The translations under genes and the position numbers were made by a program. From Pyrinomonadaceae bacterium (GTDB lineage: Bacteria > Acidobacteriota > Blastocatellia > Pyrinomonadales > Pyrinomonadaceae): a stretch of 64,000 nt of DNA. The stretch lies in contig JAHCHG010000004.1 of assembly GCA_026129865.1 (NCBI GenBank), positions 62,001 through 126,000 on the forward strand, written 5' to 3'. This document shows positions 7,301 through 15,839 of this stretch, in pieces. Within the stretch, counting starts at the first letter, position 1. Every line of letters begins with the position of its first letter. The notes under the pieces are model-generated. The model saw nothing but the letters and a program-made list of their open reading frames with translations, was not told the origin of the DNA and did no database searches.

Positions 7301-8362
7301 ATGTCCGATAAGCACGATAAAACCGAAAAAGCGACTCCCAAGCGTCGGGAGGACGCAAAGAAAAAAGGGCAGGTCGCGCGCGGCGCAGAACTTCCGACGG
7401 CGTTGGCGCTTCTGCTTGCCGTTTTTGCCGCCAGCGTTTTCGGCAAAGATCTTTTTGCTAATTTCGGCATTTATTTTCAAACGCTCGCACAGCAGATCGC
7501 AGATCCCGCTCCGTTTACATCCGTCGACGTTCATCTTTTATTTGTCGACGGAATCAAATTGCTGGCAGTAATTGCCGCGCCGATCGTTGCGGTATCATTG
7601 AGTGCCGGTCTCGCAGGTAATTTTGCGCAAGGCGGACTTAATCTCTCTACCGAAAAATTTAAACCCAAGGCTGACAATTTTAATCCGGCAAAGAATATCA
7701 AAAAGATCTTCGGGCTTGATTCGGTCGTAAATCTTGCGAAGTCTTCGCTAAAACTGATCGTTATTTCATACGTCGTCTACGGCGTGCTTGCGCCTGTGAT
7801 TGAGACCGCCCCGGCGCTGCTCAACGCACCGGTGCAAACGATCGCAGCAAATTTAGGATCGACGCTGTTTAGTCTTTCGTTCCGCTGTGCGCTGGTAATG
7901 CTTTTGTTCGCTTTTGCGGATTACGGGTACGCGATCTATAAACATGAAAAATCGCTCAAAATGAGCAAGCAGGAAATTCGCGACGAGTTCAAACAGCAGG
8001 AAGGCGACCCGATGATCAAAGGTCAACGGCGGCGCGACGCTCGCGCGTTGCTTCAGCGGCGTTCGATCGGCGAAGTTCCGACCGCGGACGTGATCATCAC
8101 CAATCCGACTCATATTTCGATCGCGCTGCGATATGACCGCGACAAGGACGCTGCGCCGACCGTTGTTGCGAAAGGCGCGGATAATCTTGCAATGCGGATT
8201 CGCGAGATCGCGAAAGAGCACGACATTCCGCTCGTAGAAAACGTACCGGTTGCGCGCGCGCTTTATAAACTTGTCGAACCGAACGAAATTATTCCGGTCG
8301 AATTTTTCGGCGCGGTGGCTGAGATTCTGGCATTTGTTTTCCGGCAAAAGGAAAATTCTTAA
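7301..8362 (+). CDS. flhB: Flagellar export switch protein FlhB
   Basis: This 353-residue membrane protein controls substrate switching of flagellar export. The N-terminus begins with the conserved charged run KTEKATPKRREDAKKKGQVA, four membrane segments follow, and the cytoplasmic domain carries the self-cleavage motif Asn268-Pro-Thr-His within IITNPTHISIALRYD. The C-terminal half retains the ENVPVARALYKLVEPNEIIP block. It is the last gene of the fli run; flhA is not present in this window. Confidence 0.95.
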   Translation: MSDKHDKTEKATPKRREDAKKKGQVARGAELPTALALLLAVFAASVFGKDLFANFGIYFQTLAQQIADPAPFTSVDVHLLFVDGIKLLAVIAAPIVAVSLSAGLAGNFAQGGLNLSTEKFKPKADNFNPAKNIKKIFGLDSVVNLAKSSLKLIVISYVVYGVLAPVIETAPALLNAPVQTIAANLGSTLFSLSFRCALVMLLFAFADYGYAIYKHEKSLKMSKQEIRDEFKQQEGDPMIKGQRRRDARALLQRRSIGEVPTADVIITNPTHISIALRYDRDKDAAPTVVAKGADNLAMRIREIAKEHDIPLVENVPVARALYKLVEPNEIIPVEFFGAVAEILAFVFRQKENS

Positions 8363-8428
8363 ACAGTTACGGCGCTCTGCGAAATTGCAAATTATTAGAG
8401 ATTTACCGCTTTTCAAATGCCGTAAACA

Positions 8429-10477
8429 GTGATAAAAATAGAGGCACCCAACGTTACCGAATCCATTAAATCAATGACAGAAGCCGCGAAACCTGATAGA
8501 GGAACCCTCGATTTTTCGGACGAATCACCTGTAAGCAGAACGATGAATAATTTCAAAAGAATTTTTGAAATTGCTCCGAATCCGATCTTGATCGCAGATA
8601 AAAAGGGAAATTATTTCTATGCGAATCAGGCTGCCGGGGATTTCCTCGGATATTCCGTTGATGAGCTTTTGTCGATGAATGTCGCAAAGGTCTTAAGACC
8701 GGACGACCTGGAACGTCTAAAGAGCTTGACTGAAAAATTGTACGCAGGCGAAGGCGACCGCGGCACGTGGGAATATGTGCGGAAGAACGGAACAATTGTT
8801 TGGGGCGAATCGCATCTTCGGATGATCGACGAAAATTTTTGCGTTGCGTTTATCTATGATCTTTCGGAAAGTAAGAGAGCACAGGAAAAGATTCGCGAGT
8901 CGGAAGAGAGATATCGTGCATTTATTCAGCAAAGCAGTGAAGGAATCTGGCGACTCGAGCTTGAACTGCCGATCTCGACCTATCGCCCGGTGACCGAACA
9001 GATCGAATTGCTCTACAGAAACGGTTACGTCGCCGAATGTAATGACGCGATGGCTCGTCAATTTGGTTATTCGAACGCGGCAGATCTTGTTGGGAAACGT
9101 CTCGATTACTTTTTGAAACAGGACAACGACGAACATCAAACCTATTTAAAGGCGTTCATCGAATCGGGCTATTATCTGATCAATAAAGAGACGACCGAAA
9201 AAGATAAGAACGGAAGATCGAAATACTTCATAAATAACCTTCTAGGAAACGTTGAAAATCGTAAACTTCTGCGATTATGGGGAACTAAACAGGACATTAC
9301 CGCTGCGAAAGAAACCGAGATCGCATATCTTGAATCGGAAGAAAAGCAGCGGCAATCGGGGAAGGTCGAGGCGATCGGTCGTCTTGCCGGCGGAGTAGCG
9401 CACGATTTTAACAATTTTCTCGCAGTGATAATGCTCCATGTCGACATGCTGAAACTGCAGCTGCCCGCGGACAGCCCGCTTCGCTTTAGGATCGACGAAA
9501 TTAAATCGGTTACCGACAGCGCCGCGACCATGGTTCGGCAGCTGCTTGCCTTCGGACGCAAACAAACGCTGCAGCCGAACCCGGTGGTTTTGAACAAGGT
9601 CGTCAATGAATTTCGCAAGATCATCGGTTCATTGATCGGTGAAGATATCGAGATCGAAGTAGATCTTGATCCCGATCTGGGAGTTTGTTTCGTGGATCAG
9701 CACCAGATCACACAGGTGCTGATGAATTTGGCAGTAAACGCGCGCGATGCAATGCCGGACGGCGGAAAATTAGTTATTGCCACGTCAAATATCGATCTCG
9801 ACCGATATTCGAAAAAACTTCGGACACAGCCGACCGGTTCCTATGTGCAGCTTTATGTTGCGGACAACGGGATCGGAATGGACAAAAACACCCGACATCG
9901 AATTTTTGAACCGTTCTTTACAACTAAAGAAGCAAGCAAGGGTACCGGGCTCGGATTGGCGACCGTTTACGGAATTGTAAAGCAATCGAACGGATTTATC
10001 TGGGTTGAATCGACGCCGAACGAAGGAACTTCATTTGCGATTCAATTCCCGAGAATCGACACTCCGCCGGAACAGTCCATCGCGGAAACCGCTGCGAAAA
10101 TACCGAGCGGACACGAAACCATCCTTCTTGTCGAAGACGAAGATCAGATCAGGCGCGCGGCTGTTGAAGTTTTAAATGTGCTGGGGTACGAGGTTTTCGA
10201 AGCTAGCAGCGGAATGCAGGCTCTGCAGCTGGCAAAACTTTACCAGCATCCCATCCATCTTTTGCTGACCGATGTAATAATGCCGCGAATGAACGGCAGG
10301 GAATTGGCGGAAAAGATCAAAGAAATTCATCCGGAAACGACCGTTTTATATATGTCAGGTTATACGGACGATATTATTTCAAAACACGGCGTTTTGGACG
10401 AAGACGTACATTTTCTCAGCAAGCCGTTCACGCCTTCGATCCTGGCAACGAAGATCCGTGAGATCTTAGAGTCTTAG
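8429..10477 (+). CDS. Hybrid sensor histidine kinase with PAS domains and receiver
   Basis: This 682-residue soluble kinase has no membrane segments, so it senses a cytoplasmic signal. Domains in order: PAS (about 40-150, [20 protein letters not shown]), a second PAS-like region (about 155-300), HisKA with phosphorylatable His325 in [12 protein letters not shown], HATPase ([33 protein letters not shown]) and a C-terminal receiver with phospho-acceptor Asp615 in [13 protein letters not shown]. The start is GTG; an ATG at 8474 is an alternative. It follows flhB by 66 bases and converges on preA, overlapping the 3' end of that gene by 50 bases. Its partner and signal are unknown. Confidence 0.88.
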   Translation: MIKIEAPNVTESIKSMTEAAKPDRGTLDFSDESPVSRTMNNFKRIFEIAPNPILIADKKGNYFYANQAAGDFLGYSVDELLSMNVAKVLRPDDLERLKSLTEKLYAGEGDRGTWEYVRKNGTIVWGESHLRMIDENFCVAFIYDLSESKRAQEKIRESEERYRAFIQQSSEGIWRLELELPISTYRPVTEQIELLYRNGYVAECNDAMARQFGYSNAADLVGKRLDYFLKQDNDEHQTYLKAFIESGYYLINKETTEKDKNGRSKYFINNLLGNVENRKLLRLWGTKQDITAAKETEIAYLESEEKQRQSGKVEAIGRLAGGVAHDFNNFLAVIMLHVDMLKLQLPADSPLRFRIDEIKSVTDSAATMVRQLLAFGRKQTLQPNPVVLNKVVNEFRKIIGSLIGEDIEIEVDLDPDLGVCFVDQHQITQVLMNLAVNARDAMPDGGKLVIATSNIDLDRYSKKLRTQPTGSYVQLYVADNGIGMDKNTRHRIFEPFFTTKEASKGTGLGLATVYGIVKQSNGFIWVESTPNEGTSFAIQFPRIDTPPEQSIAETAAKIPSGHETILLVEDEDQIRRAAVEVLNVLGYEVFEASSGMQALQLAKLYQHPIHLLLTDVIMPRMNGRELAEKIKEIHPETTVLYMSGYTDDIISKHGVLDEDVHFLSKPFTPSILATKIREILES

Positions 10478-11714
10478 AAGGATCTTCAGAATACTCTTTC
10501 CAGCTAACAGGGTTGCTGCCGTCGTCCAACCTAACCATCGAGATCGCACCGGGCGAAGGGCAGACAAGTGCGCAGAGATTGCAGCCGACGCATTCATGTT
10601 CATCGACGACCGGATATTTGTTCTCATCAAACGAAAAACACTGATGCGCGCCGTCTTCGCAGGCGATATAACAGAGATTGCATTTTATACAATGTTCGTT
10701 ATTAACCCGCGCGACCACCTCGTAATTTAAGTCTAAATTTCCCCAATCCGTTACGCGGCTGACGGATTTTCCGATAATTTCATTGACCGACGCAAAACCT
10801 TTTTCATCCAGATAATTATTCAAACCGTCAATCATATCTTCGACAATTCGATAACCGTAGTGCATAACGGCAGTGCAAACCTGCACATTTCCCGCGCCCA
10901 AAAGTAAAAACTCAACTGCATCGCGCCAGGTATTTATTCCGCCGATGCCGGAAATTGGAATATTAAATTCCGCATCACGCGCAAGTTCCGAAACCATATT
11001 CAAAGCAATCGGTTTAACCGCAGTTCCGCAATAACCGCCGTGCGCCGCCATTCCATTGACATTCGGATACGGAATCATCGTGTCGAGATCAACGCCCATC
11101 ACGGAATTTATCGTATTTATCAACGAAACCGCGTCCGCGCCGCCTTGCATCGCCGCACGTCCCGGCGGAACAATATGCGCGACATTCGGCGTTAATTTTA
11201 CAATTACAGGTAAATTTGAAACTTCCTTCACCCATTCCGTAACCATACAAGTATATTCGGGAACTTGTCCCATCGCCGAACCCATTCCGCGCTCGCTCAT
11301 TCCGTGCGGACAGCCGAAATTCAGTTCAAAACCATCCGCGCCCGTGTCCTGTGATCTTTTCACGATCTCATGCCACGCCTCGCGCTTCGACTCGACCATC
11401 AAAGAAATTATCACCGCATTATTCGGATATTTCTTTTTACATTCGTAAATCTCTTTCAGATTCACTTCCAAAGAACGATCCGTGATCAGTTCGATATTAT
11501 TCAACCCGATCATCCGCAACGCGCCTTGGTCAAGCCCAGCCAACCGCGACGAAACATTAACGATCGGTTCGCCCAAAGTCTTCCAAACCGCGCCGCCCCA
11601 ACCCGCATCAAACGCCCGTTCCACCATCGAACCCATATTCGTCGGCGGTGCGCTCGCCAGCCAAAACGGATTCGGCGACTTGATGCCCGCGAAATTTGTA
11701 GTTAAATCTGCCAT
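10428..11714 (-). CDS. preA: NAD-dependent dihydropyrimidine dehydrogenase subunit PreA
   Basis: This 428-residue catalytic subunit reduces uracil or thymine to the dihydro form together with PreT. The N-terminal two-thirds is an FMN-binding dihydroorotate-dehydrogenase-like barrel with the catalytic-loop motif NFGCPHGMSERGMG, as in mammalian DPD. The C-terminus is an 8Fe ferredoxin domain with two CxxCxxCxxxC clusters, CIKCNLCYIAC and CVGCNLCALVC. It is the last gene of the leftward run. Unusually, its partner preT lies 2 kb upstream rather than adjacent. Its 3' end overlaps the convergent kinase gene by 50 bases, and the last residues beyond about 405 look poorly conserved. Confidence 0.93.
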   Translation of the reverse strand: MADLTTNFAGIKSPNPFWLASAPPTNMGSMVERAFDAGWGGAVWKTLGEPIVNVSSRLAGLDQGALRMIGLNNIELITDRSLEVNLKEIYECKKKYPNNAVIISLMVESKREAWHEIVKRSQDTGADGFELNFGCPHGMSERGMGSAMGQVPEYTCMVTEWVKEVSNLPVIVKLTPNVAHIVPPGRAAMQGGADAVSLINTINSVMGVDLDTMIPYPNVNGMAAHGGYCGTAVKPIALNMVSELARDAEFNIPISGIGGINTWRDAVEFLLLGAGNVQVCTAVMHYGYRIVEDMIDGLNNYLDEKGFASVNEIIGKSVSRVTDWGNLDLNYEVVARVNNEHCIKCNLCYIACEDGAHQCFSFDENKYPVVDEHECVGCNLCALVCPSPGAISMVRLDDGSNPVSWKEYSEDPSKTLRSHGSSLPGSKA

Positions 11715-11718
11715 AATT

Positions 11719-12645
11719 TTATTTCCAGCTTTGGTTTTCTCTTAAATCAAACAGCATTTTATAAACTCTGCTGAGTCCGAATGTTCCAATCAAGCCGTAA
11801 TCATCGATCTTTTTAACTTTTCCGCCGTCGTAAGTAACAATTAATTGAGAAGATTGATCGTCCGTCCAACCTACTGCATAACTGTCTTTCAAATTTGTGA
11901 AATCAACATAATTCAATAATCCGATCAATTCATCATATTCAAAATTTCTGATTGTGCCTTTGAATATCCCTTTCTTCTTTTTATTAAAAGCATTTGGTTT
12001 ATAAATTGCGTTTTTATTTGAATCAATAGTCAATTCAAACACCGGACAAGTTCCATAACACCCTGAAGTTTTATATTCGATTTTTTCGATTTGATGAGTT
12101 TGAGGCGAGTTACTTATTTCTACGAAATCGCCAAATTTATAAATCAAAACTTTCGGATTTAATTCGCTTCCATTTTTATAATACTTCCCATTTTCGTAAT
12201 AGTTTATAAGAACAGCATTTTCAGTGTTTACTACAACAGGTAATGAACATTGAGGAAAATATCCCTGAGATAAATTTCTAAAGATAAAGTTATTTTTTCC
12301 ATTATCCAATAAGACAACTGAATCTCTTCCAGAATCGCCGATAATTAAAATATCGGTGTAGCCATTATTATCAAAATCCGCTTTAGTCCAAGATTTCGCC
12401 TGAATTTCTTTCGCTAAATCTCCGCAAGCTACTGTTTCGACTTCTAATTTTTCTCTTACGATATATGTTTCAAACCGTTTTTTGTCAATAGAATCAAGCA
12501 GTTTGTCAATATCGTCAACTGTTTTAATATCATCTATTTTATTGTAAAATTTTGGCTCTTTCCTTTGAGCATTTTGTACTTCACAAATATTAAAGAAACT
12601 AAAGAACACTAAAATTGAAAGAAATATTAAGAATAGATTTTTCAT
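11719..12645 (-). CDS. Secreted protein with DUF6438-like domain, AT-rich
   Basis: This 308-residue protein begins with a signal peptide (MKNLFLIFLSILVFFSFFNI), so it is probably exported. The middle has an FG-GAP/VCBS-like element, KADFDNNGYTDILIIGDSG. The C-terminal half contains SGCYGTCPVFELTIDSNKNA, which resembles the DUF6438 signature. Function is unknown. The gene is much more AT-rich than its neighbours and sits four bases upstream of preA, between the two dehydrogenase subunit genes, which suggests a later insertion. Confidence 0.65.
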   Translation of the reverse strand: MKNLFLIFLSILVFFSFFNICEVQNAQRKEPKFYNKIDDIKTVDDIDKLLDSIDKKRFETYIVREKLEVETVACGDLAKEIQAKSWTKADFDNNGYTDILIIGDSGRDSVVLLDNGKNNFIFRNLSQGYFPQCSLPVVVNTENAVLINYYENGKYYKNGSELNPKVLIYKFGDFVEISNSPQTHQIEKIEYKTSGCYGTCPVFELTIDSNKNAIYKPNAFNKKKKGIFKGTIRNFEYDELIGLLNYVDFTNLKDSYAVGWTDDQSSQLIVTYDGGKVKKIDDYGLIGTFGLSRVYKMLFDLRENQSWK

Positions 12646-12650
12646 AGTTT

Positions 12651-12705
12651 TAAACCGCTTCGAGTTTTTCCTTCAAAGTCCGCAAAAATTCTTCGTTGTT
12701 CAAAA
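12651..12705 (-). repeat. 55-bp direct repeat, copy 1 (gene-end remnant)
   Basis: This stretch matches 13378-13432 at 50 of 55 positions. On the - strand both copies read as the same short peptide tail in frame (LNNEEFLRTLKEKLEAV then stop here, LNNEEFLRALKEKLETV then stop in copy 2). They look like duplicated 3' ends of one gene. The two copies bracket the PIN-toxin/antitoxin pair. Confidence 0.7.
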
Positions 12706-12712
12706 TATCGTT

Positions 12713-13108
12713 TTACCAGAAAATCTCAACTAAATTCGATTCGTTGATTGCAACATCTTTTGTAATCAGCGGAATTTCAAACTCGACTGCCGTTGCCACA
12801 ATCGCATTATCAAACGGATCATTGTTGAAATTGTAGCCGACTGATTTGGCAATAATTTCGGTTTCCAGATGCGCGATGGCAAAACCACTTTTCGACAAAA
12901 CTTTACGCGACCATTTTTCAAAGCCGTCTTTCAAAACTATCCGTCCGCGTTTTTCCAGCAGAGCGATTTCCCAGAAAACGACTGCCGGAATATAAATCAC
13001 GATTTCCGCATCTTCGGCTTTTTGAAAAGCGGACAAAACTTTCGGCGAAAGCGATGAATGTTTGCCGGTAAAATACCAAATGAGCGGATGCGTGTCCGTT
13101 ACATACAT
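12713..13108 (-). CDS. PIN-domain toxin of a VapBC-type pair
   Basis: This 131-residue protein is a PIN-domain endoribonuclease-type toxin. The acidic metal-binding residues are all visible: Asp5 in YVTDTHPLIW, Glu47 in VVFWEIALLEK, Asp97/Asp100 in NNDPFDNAIVATA, and Asp118 in LITKD. Length and layout match the VapC family. Its start codon overlaps the stop of the upstream antitoxin gene by one base, a typical toxin-antitoxin arrangement. The pair lies inside the pyrimidine cluster, between preT and preA, bracketed by a 55-bp direct repeat. Confidence 0.85.
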   Translation of the reverse strand: MYVTDTHPLIWYFTGKHSSLSPKVLSAFQKAEDAEIVIYIPAVVFWEIALLEKRGRIVLKDGFEKWSRKVLSKSGFAIAHLETEIIAKSVGYNFNNDPFDNAIVATAVEFEIPLITKDVAINESNLVEIFW

Positions 13109-13344
13109 CAGAGATTCGCCTCGGTATTTTCTAAGGATTCATTAAAAAGATCGGCGATTTCACGGCTTCCGCTTTCCAAATCGTCGTCGACTATTTCAAT
13201 CGAACCGACCATCGAATCATTTTTCGTTTCGATTTCATCATCTAAAATCGTCAGCAAAGCGCGGCGAACTTTTCCGGTTTTGATTTTTTCTTTGACTGAA
13301 ACTCGACCTTGCGTATCGACTACGGCTTCAACTGTTTGAATCAT
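13108..13344 (-). CDS. Antitoxin partner of the PIN toxin
   Basis: This 78-residue acidic protein precedes and overlaps the PIN toxin by one base. The N-terminal part (QTVEAVVDTQGRVSVKEKI) could form a small beta-rich DNA-binding or dimerisation unit. The C-terminal half is acidic (DDEIETKNDS, IEIVDDDLE) and ends in an amphipathic helix, as expected for a toxin-neutralising tail. The assignment rests mainly on size, charge and coupling to the toxin gene; no exact family is claimed. Confidence 0.7.
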   Translation of the reverse strand: MIQTVEAVVDTQGRVSVKEKIKTGKVRRALLTILDDEIETKNDSMVGSIEIVDDDLESGSREIADLFNESLENTEANL

Positions 13345-13377
13345 AAATTCTACCTCACTAATATTATACTTTCCGGC

Positions 13378-13432
13378 TAAACTGTTTCGAGTTTTTCTTT
13401 CAAAGCCCGCAAAAATTCTTCATTGTTCAAAA
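13378..13432 (-). repeat. 55-bp direct repeat, copy 2 (gene-end remnant)
   Basis: Partner of the copy at 12651-12705. On the - strand the frame stays open from about 13511 to the TAG at 13377-13379 (roughly 43 codons containing KADVAHSKSSKKLDIFQLL), but it has no ATG, GTG or well-placed TTG start. It is best read as a truncated gene remnant upstream of the antitoxin gene's end of the cassette. Confidence 0.65.
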
Positions 13433-13525
13433 GTTGAAAGATGTCCAATTTCTTCGATGATTTGCTGTGGGCAACATCTGCCTTTTTAGTCCTTTTATTT
13501 CTTGATTTTGTTATTTAACTTTAAT

Positions 13526-13695
13526 AATGCGAATCAAGGGTTGAAAATAATGTTTGAAAATCAAGATGTTCTTTCTCGGCGAAACTCTGCGCCTCCTCTT
13601 CGGCTCGGCGGTAAAACCAGAGTTAAACCGCCGAAACGCGGAGATTTACGCGGAGATTCGCGGAGAAAGAAGTTTTCAAACCCTTGATTCGCATT
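13526..13695. repeat. 170-bp inverted-repeat element upstream of the toxin-antitoxin pair
   Basis: The ends are near-perfect inverted repeats: 13526-13547 (AATGCGAATCAAGGGTTGAA and two more A) and 13673-13695, differing by one inserted base. Inside, TTCTTTCTCGGCGAA also pairs with the complementary stretch near 13652-13672, so the element could fold along most of its length. The right half contains a run of GCGGAGATTTACGCGGAGAT type. The gene-free stretch 13345-13717 is explained largely by this element and the adjacent repeat. It has the look of a MITE-like or REP-like element; no transposase is present. Confidence 0.6.
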
Positions 13696-13717
13696 TTAAT
13701 AGTTTCACTTTTCATTT

Positions 13718-15106
13718 TCACATACTGCCTGCAAATGAAAGTTTTTTGCCGAACAAGCTAAAATGAATGCCTTGCGCTGCGAGTTTGCCCATCTGCGCTG
13801 CGTCAACCGCTTCCGCGCCGCCGTTGACGCAATCGCCGCCCGCGAAGATCTTCGGGTTTGAGGTTTGCATCAATTCGTTAACGGCGACGCGTCCTTTTTC
13901 GTCGAATTCGATGCCGATATTTTGGAAAAACGAGGTTTGTTTTTGCTGTCCGATTGCCTTGATGACCGTATCGCAGGCGATTTCAAACTCTGTTCCGTCT
14001 GATTTTTTGCATTTCAAACCTGAAACTTTTCCATTACCCAAAACCTTAATCGGCGAAGTTTGCCAGACGAATTCGATACCGTCTTTTTTTGCCAGTTCGT
14101 ATTCATAATCGTAAGCCGAAATGTCTTTTTCCGTGCGCCGATAGATCAGTAAAACCCGTTCCGCGCCGAGCCGTTTGGCTTGCGTTACGGCATCAATCGC
14201 GGTGTTTCCCGCGCCGATCACGGCAACGGTTTTGCCAATCGGAACAGATTTCCAATCGCGCGTTTTGATTTTCTCGATAAAATAAAGCGCGTCCATCACG
14301 CCTTCGAGATTTTCGCCTTCGATGTTCAAATCATTCGTCGCGCCCAAACCGACACCGACGAAAATCGCGTCGTGCAAGTCAGAACCATCTGCGGTAGCGG
14401 ATGGTTGAACGCCATTATCTGTAACGTTTGACTTAAATTGAATGGTTATTTTTCCCAAACTTAAACCGCCCGCTGACGCAGACGGTTCAGACAAGACTTC
14501 GCAATTCAATTTAAATTTCACACCGAGATTTTCAACCATTTTAACTTCATCGAGCGAATCCTTCTGCGACATTTTATATTCCGCCATTCCGTAAGTGTCG
14601 AGTCCGCCGGGCAAAGCCTTGCGTTCATAAATAGTTACGTCATAACCGAGCCGTGCCAGATAAGTCGCGCAAGAAAGTCCCGCCGGACCCGAACCAATTA
14701 TTCCGATGGATTTCCCGTTCGATTCTCCTTTTTGAAAAATCTGCCGATTATTTTCAACCGCAAAATCCGTCGCATATCTTTGAAGCCGCCCGATTTCAAT
14801 CGGTTTATCCATCAAAGTTTTCTCGACACACGCGCCTTCGCACAAAACCTCGACGGGACAAACTCTCGCGCACGTCGCGCCGATCGGATTTGCATCAAAA
14901 ATCACACGCGCCGAACCGTGCAGATTTCCTGTCGCGATCTTTTTGATAAACGACGGCACATCAATATGAGTCGGACAAGCGTGCATACACGGCGCATCAA
15001 AACAATAAAGACACCGATTCGCCTCAAAAACCGCCTCGGCTTGGTTTAACGGCGGATTGATCTCCGCAAAGTTTTGTTCGATTTGTTCGTGTTCGAGTTC
15101 TGACAT
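13718..15106 (-). CDS. preT: NAD-dependent dihydropyrimidine dehydrogenase subunit PreT
   Basis: This roughly 462-residue flavoprotein is the NAD(P)H-oxidising subunit, related to the small subunit of glutamate synthase; it passes electrons to PreA. The N-terminus binds Fe-S clusters (CLYCFDAPCMHACPTHIDVP and CARVCPVEVLCEGAC). Two dinucleotide-binding folds follow: the FAD site GIIGSGPAGLSCATYLARLG and the NAD site AVIGAGNTAIDAVTQAKRLG. The C-terminus has the family ending FAGGDCVNGGAEAVDAAQMGK. The ATG at 15106 gives a normal family N-terminus; a GTG at 15139 would add 11 residues overlapping an intergenic hairpin. Confidence 0.92.
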   Translation of the reverse strand: MSELEHEQIEQNFAEINPPLNQAEAVFEANRCLYCFDAPCMHACPTHIDVPSFIKKIATGNLHGSARVIFDANPIGATCARVCPVEVLCEGACVEKTLMDKPIEIGRLQRYATDFAVENNRQIFQKGESNGKSIGIIGSGPAGLSCATYLARLGYDVTIYERKALPGGLDTYGMAEYKMSQKDSLDEVKMVENLGVKFKLNCEVLSEPSASAGGLSLGKITIQFKSNVTDNGVQPSATADGSDLHDAIFVGVGLGATNDLNIEGENLEGVMDALYFIEKIKTRDWKSVPIGKTVAVIGAGNTAIDAVTQAKRLGAERVLLIYRRTEKDISAYDYEYELAKKDGIEFVWQTSPIKVLGNGKVSGLKCKKSDGTEFEIACDTVIKAIGQQKQTSFFQNIGIEFDEKGRVAVNELMQTSNPKIFAGGDCVNGGAEAVDAAQMGKLAAQGIHFSLFGKKLSFAGSM

Positions 15107-15128
15107 AGTTTTTATCAAATACGGAGGA

Positions 15129-15224
15129 ATTTTTAACACAGATTCACACAGATTTAAGAAGATAAAAACGGATAAAATTGATCTTCTTCCATCTGCTTTT
15201 ATCCGTGTGTATCTGTGTTAAAAT
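15129..15224. repeat. Inverted repeat between ridA and preT
   Basis: The arms are 15129-15152 (containing TTTTTAACACAGATTCACAC) and 15201-15224 (containing ATCCGTGTGTATCTGTGTTA), complementary at most positions. The gap between RidA and PreT consists almost entirely of this hairpin. It belongs to a loose family of ACACAGAT/ACGCGGAT repeats also seen near 13650, 19681 and 20385. It could act as a REP-like mRNA structure between co-transcribed genes. Confidence 0.6.
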
Positions 15225-15227
15225 TTC

Positions 15228-15614
15228 TTAAAGTTCCGCGTCGGCTTCAATCTCGATCAACATTTCTGCATCGATCAATTTTGAAACTTCAACCATCGTC
15301 GTCGCGGGCAAAATCTCGCCGAAAAATTCCCCGTGCGCCTTGCCGTATTCTTCCCAGCGGGAAATGTCGGTAACGAACATTCGCGTTCTGACGACATTTT
15401 CGAGCGTCGCGCCCAAGGCTTTCAAAGCGCTTTCGATATTTTTTATGGTCTGCACGGTCTGTGCATAAGCATCGTCCACGCCGACGATCTCGCTGTTCTC
15501 ATTTGTCGCGGTCGTGCCGGTTACATAAATTCTATCGCCGACACGAACCGCCCGCGAATAGCCGACGATCGATTCCCATTTTGCGCCGGAAGAATATTTC
15601 TGACGTTTCTGCAT
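15228..15614 (-). CDS. RidA/YjgF-family protein
   Basis: This 128-residue protein belongs to the RidA (YjgF/YER057c/UK114) family, whose members hydrolyse reactive enamine/imine intermediates or, in some pathways, related labile compounds. Visible signatures are VGDRIYVTGTTA, a central ALGATLENVVRTRMFVTD and the C-terminal EVSKLIDAEMLIEIEADA; the arginine of VVRTRMF matches the family's substrate-binding Arg. In a pyrimidine-degradation operon it may remove a reactive amine or semialdehyde by-product; a comparable RidA-like protein (RutC) works in the alternative Rut pathway. That role is an inference. Confidence 0.87.
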   Translation of the reverse strand: MQKRQKYSSGAKWESIVGYSRAVRVGDRIYVTGTTATNENSEIVGVDDAYAQTVQTIKNIESALKALGATLENVVRTRMFVTDISRWEEYGKAHGEFFGEILPATTMVEVSKLIDAEMLIEIEADAEL

Positions 15615-15617
15615 TTT

Positions 15618-15839
15618 CTATTTATTTTGCGAGTGCAATTGATTGTCCCGCGTTACGCGAACCAAAAATCGTAATGCTTCATTTACCGATTCCGAACTCG
15701 GGAAATTTTCGGCGATGTCATCGTCTAATACGACTGTTCGCTGCATTTGCTGATATTTGGCGGCAAAACGATTCGGCTTGGACTTTGAATAATCCAAATC
15801 ATATTCGGGCAACAATTCATCATTTTCATCCATTTTCAT
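15618..15839 (-). CDS. BrnA-like antitoxin
   Basis: This small protein (73 residues from the ATG at 15839) is the probable antitoxin for the adjacent BrnT-like toxin. The N-terminal stretch LLPEYDLDYSKSKPNRFA resembles the PEYDF...NPYA toxin-binding segment of BrnA proteins, and the C-terminus TVVLDDDIAENFPSSESVNE leads into a ribbon-helix-helix type end. AGAGGA lies about eight bases upstream of this ATG, supporting it over upstream alternatives. It overlaps the 3' end of the toxin gene by 14 bases. Confidence 0.7.
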   Translation of the reverse strand: MKMDENDELLPEYDLDYSKSKPNRFAAKYQQMQRTVVLDDDIAENFPSSESVNEALRFLVRVTRDNQLHSQNK

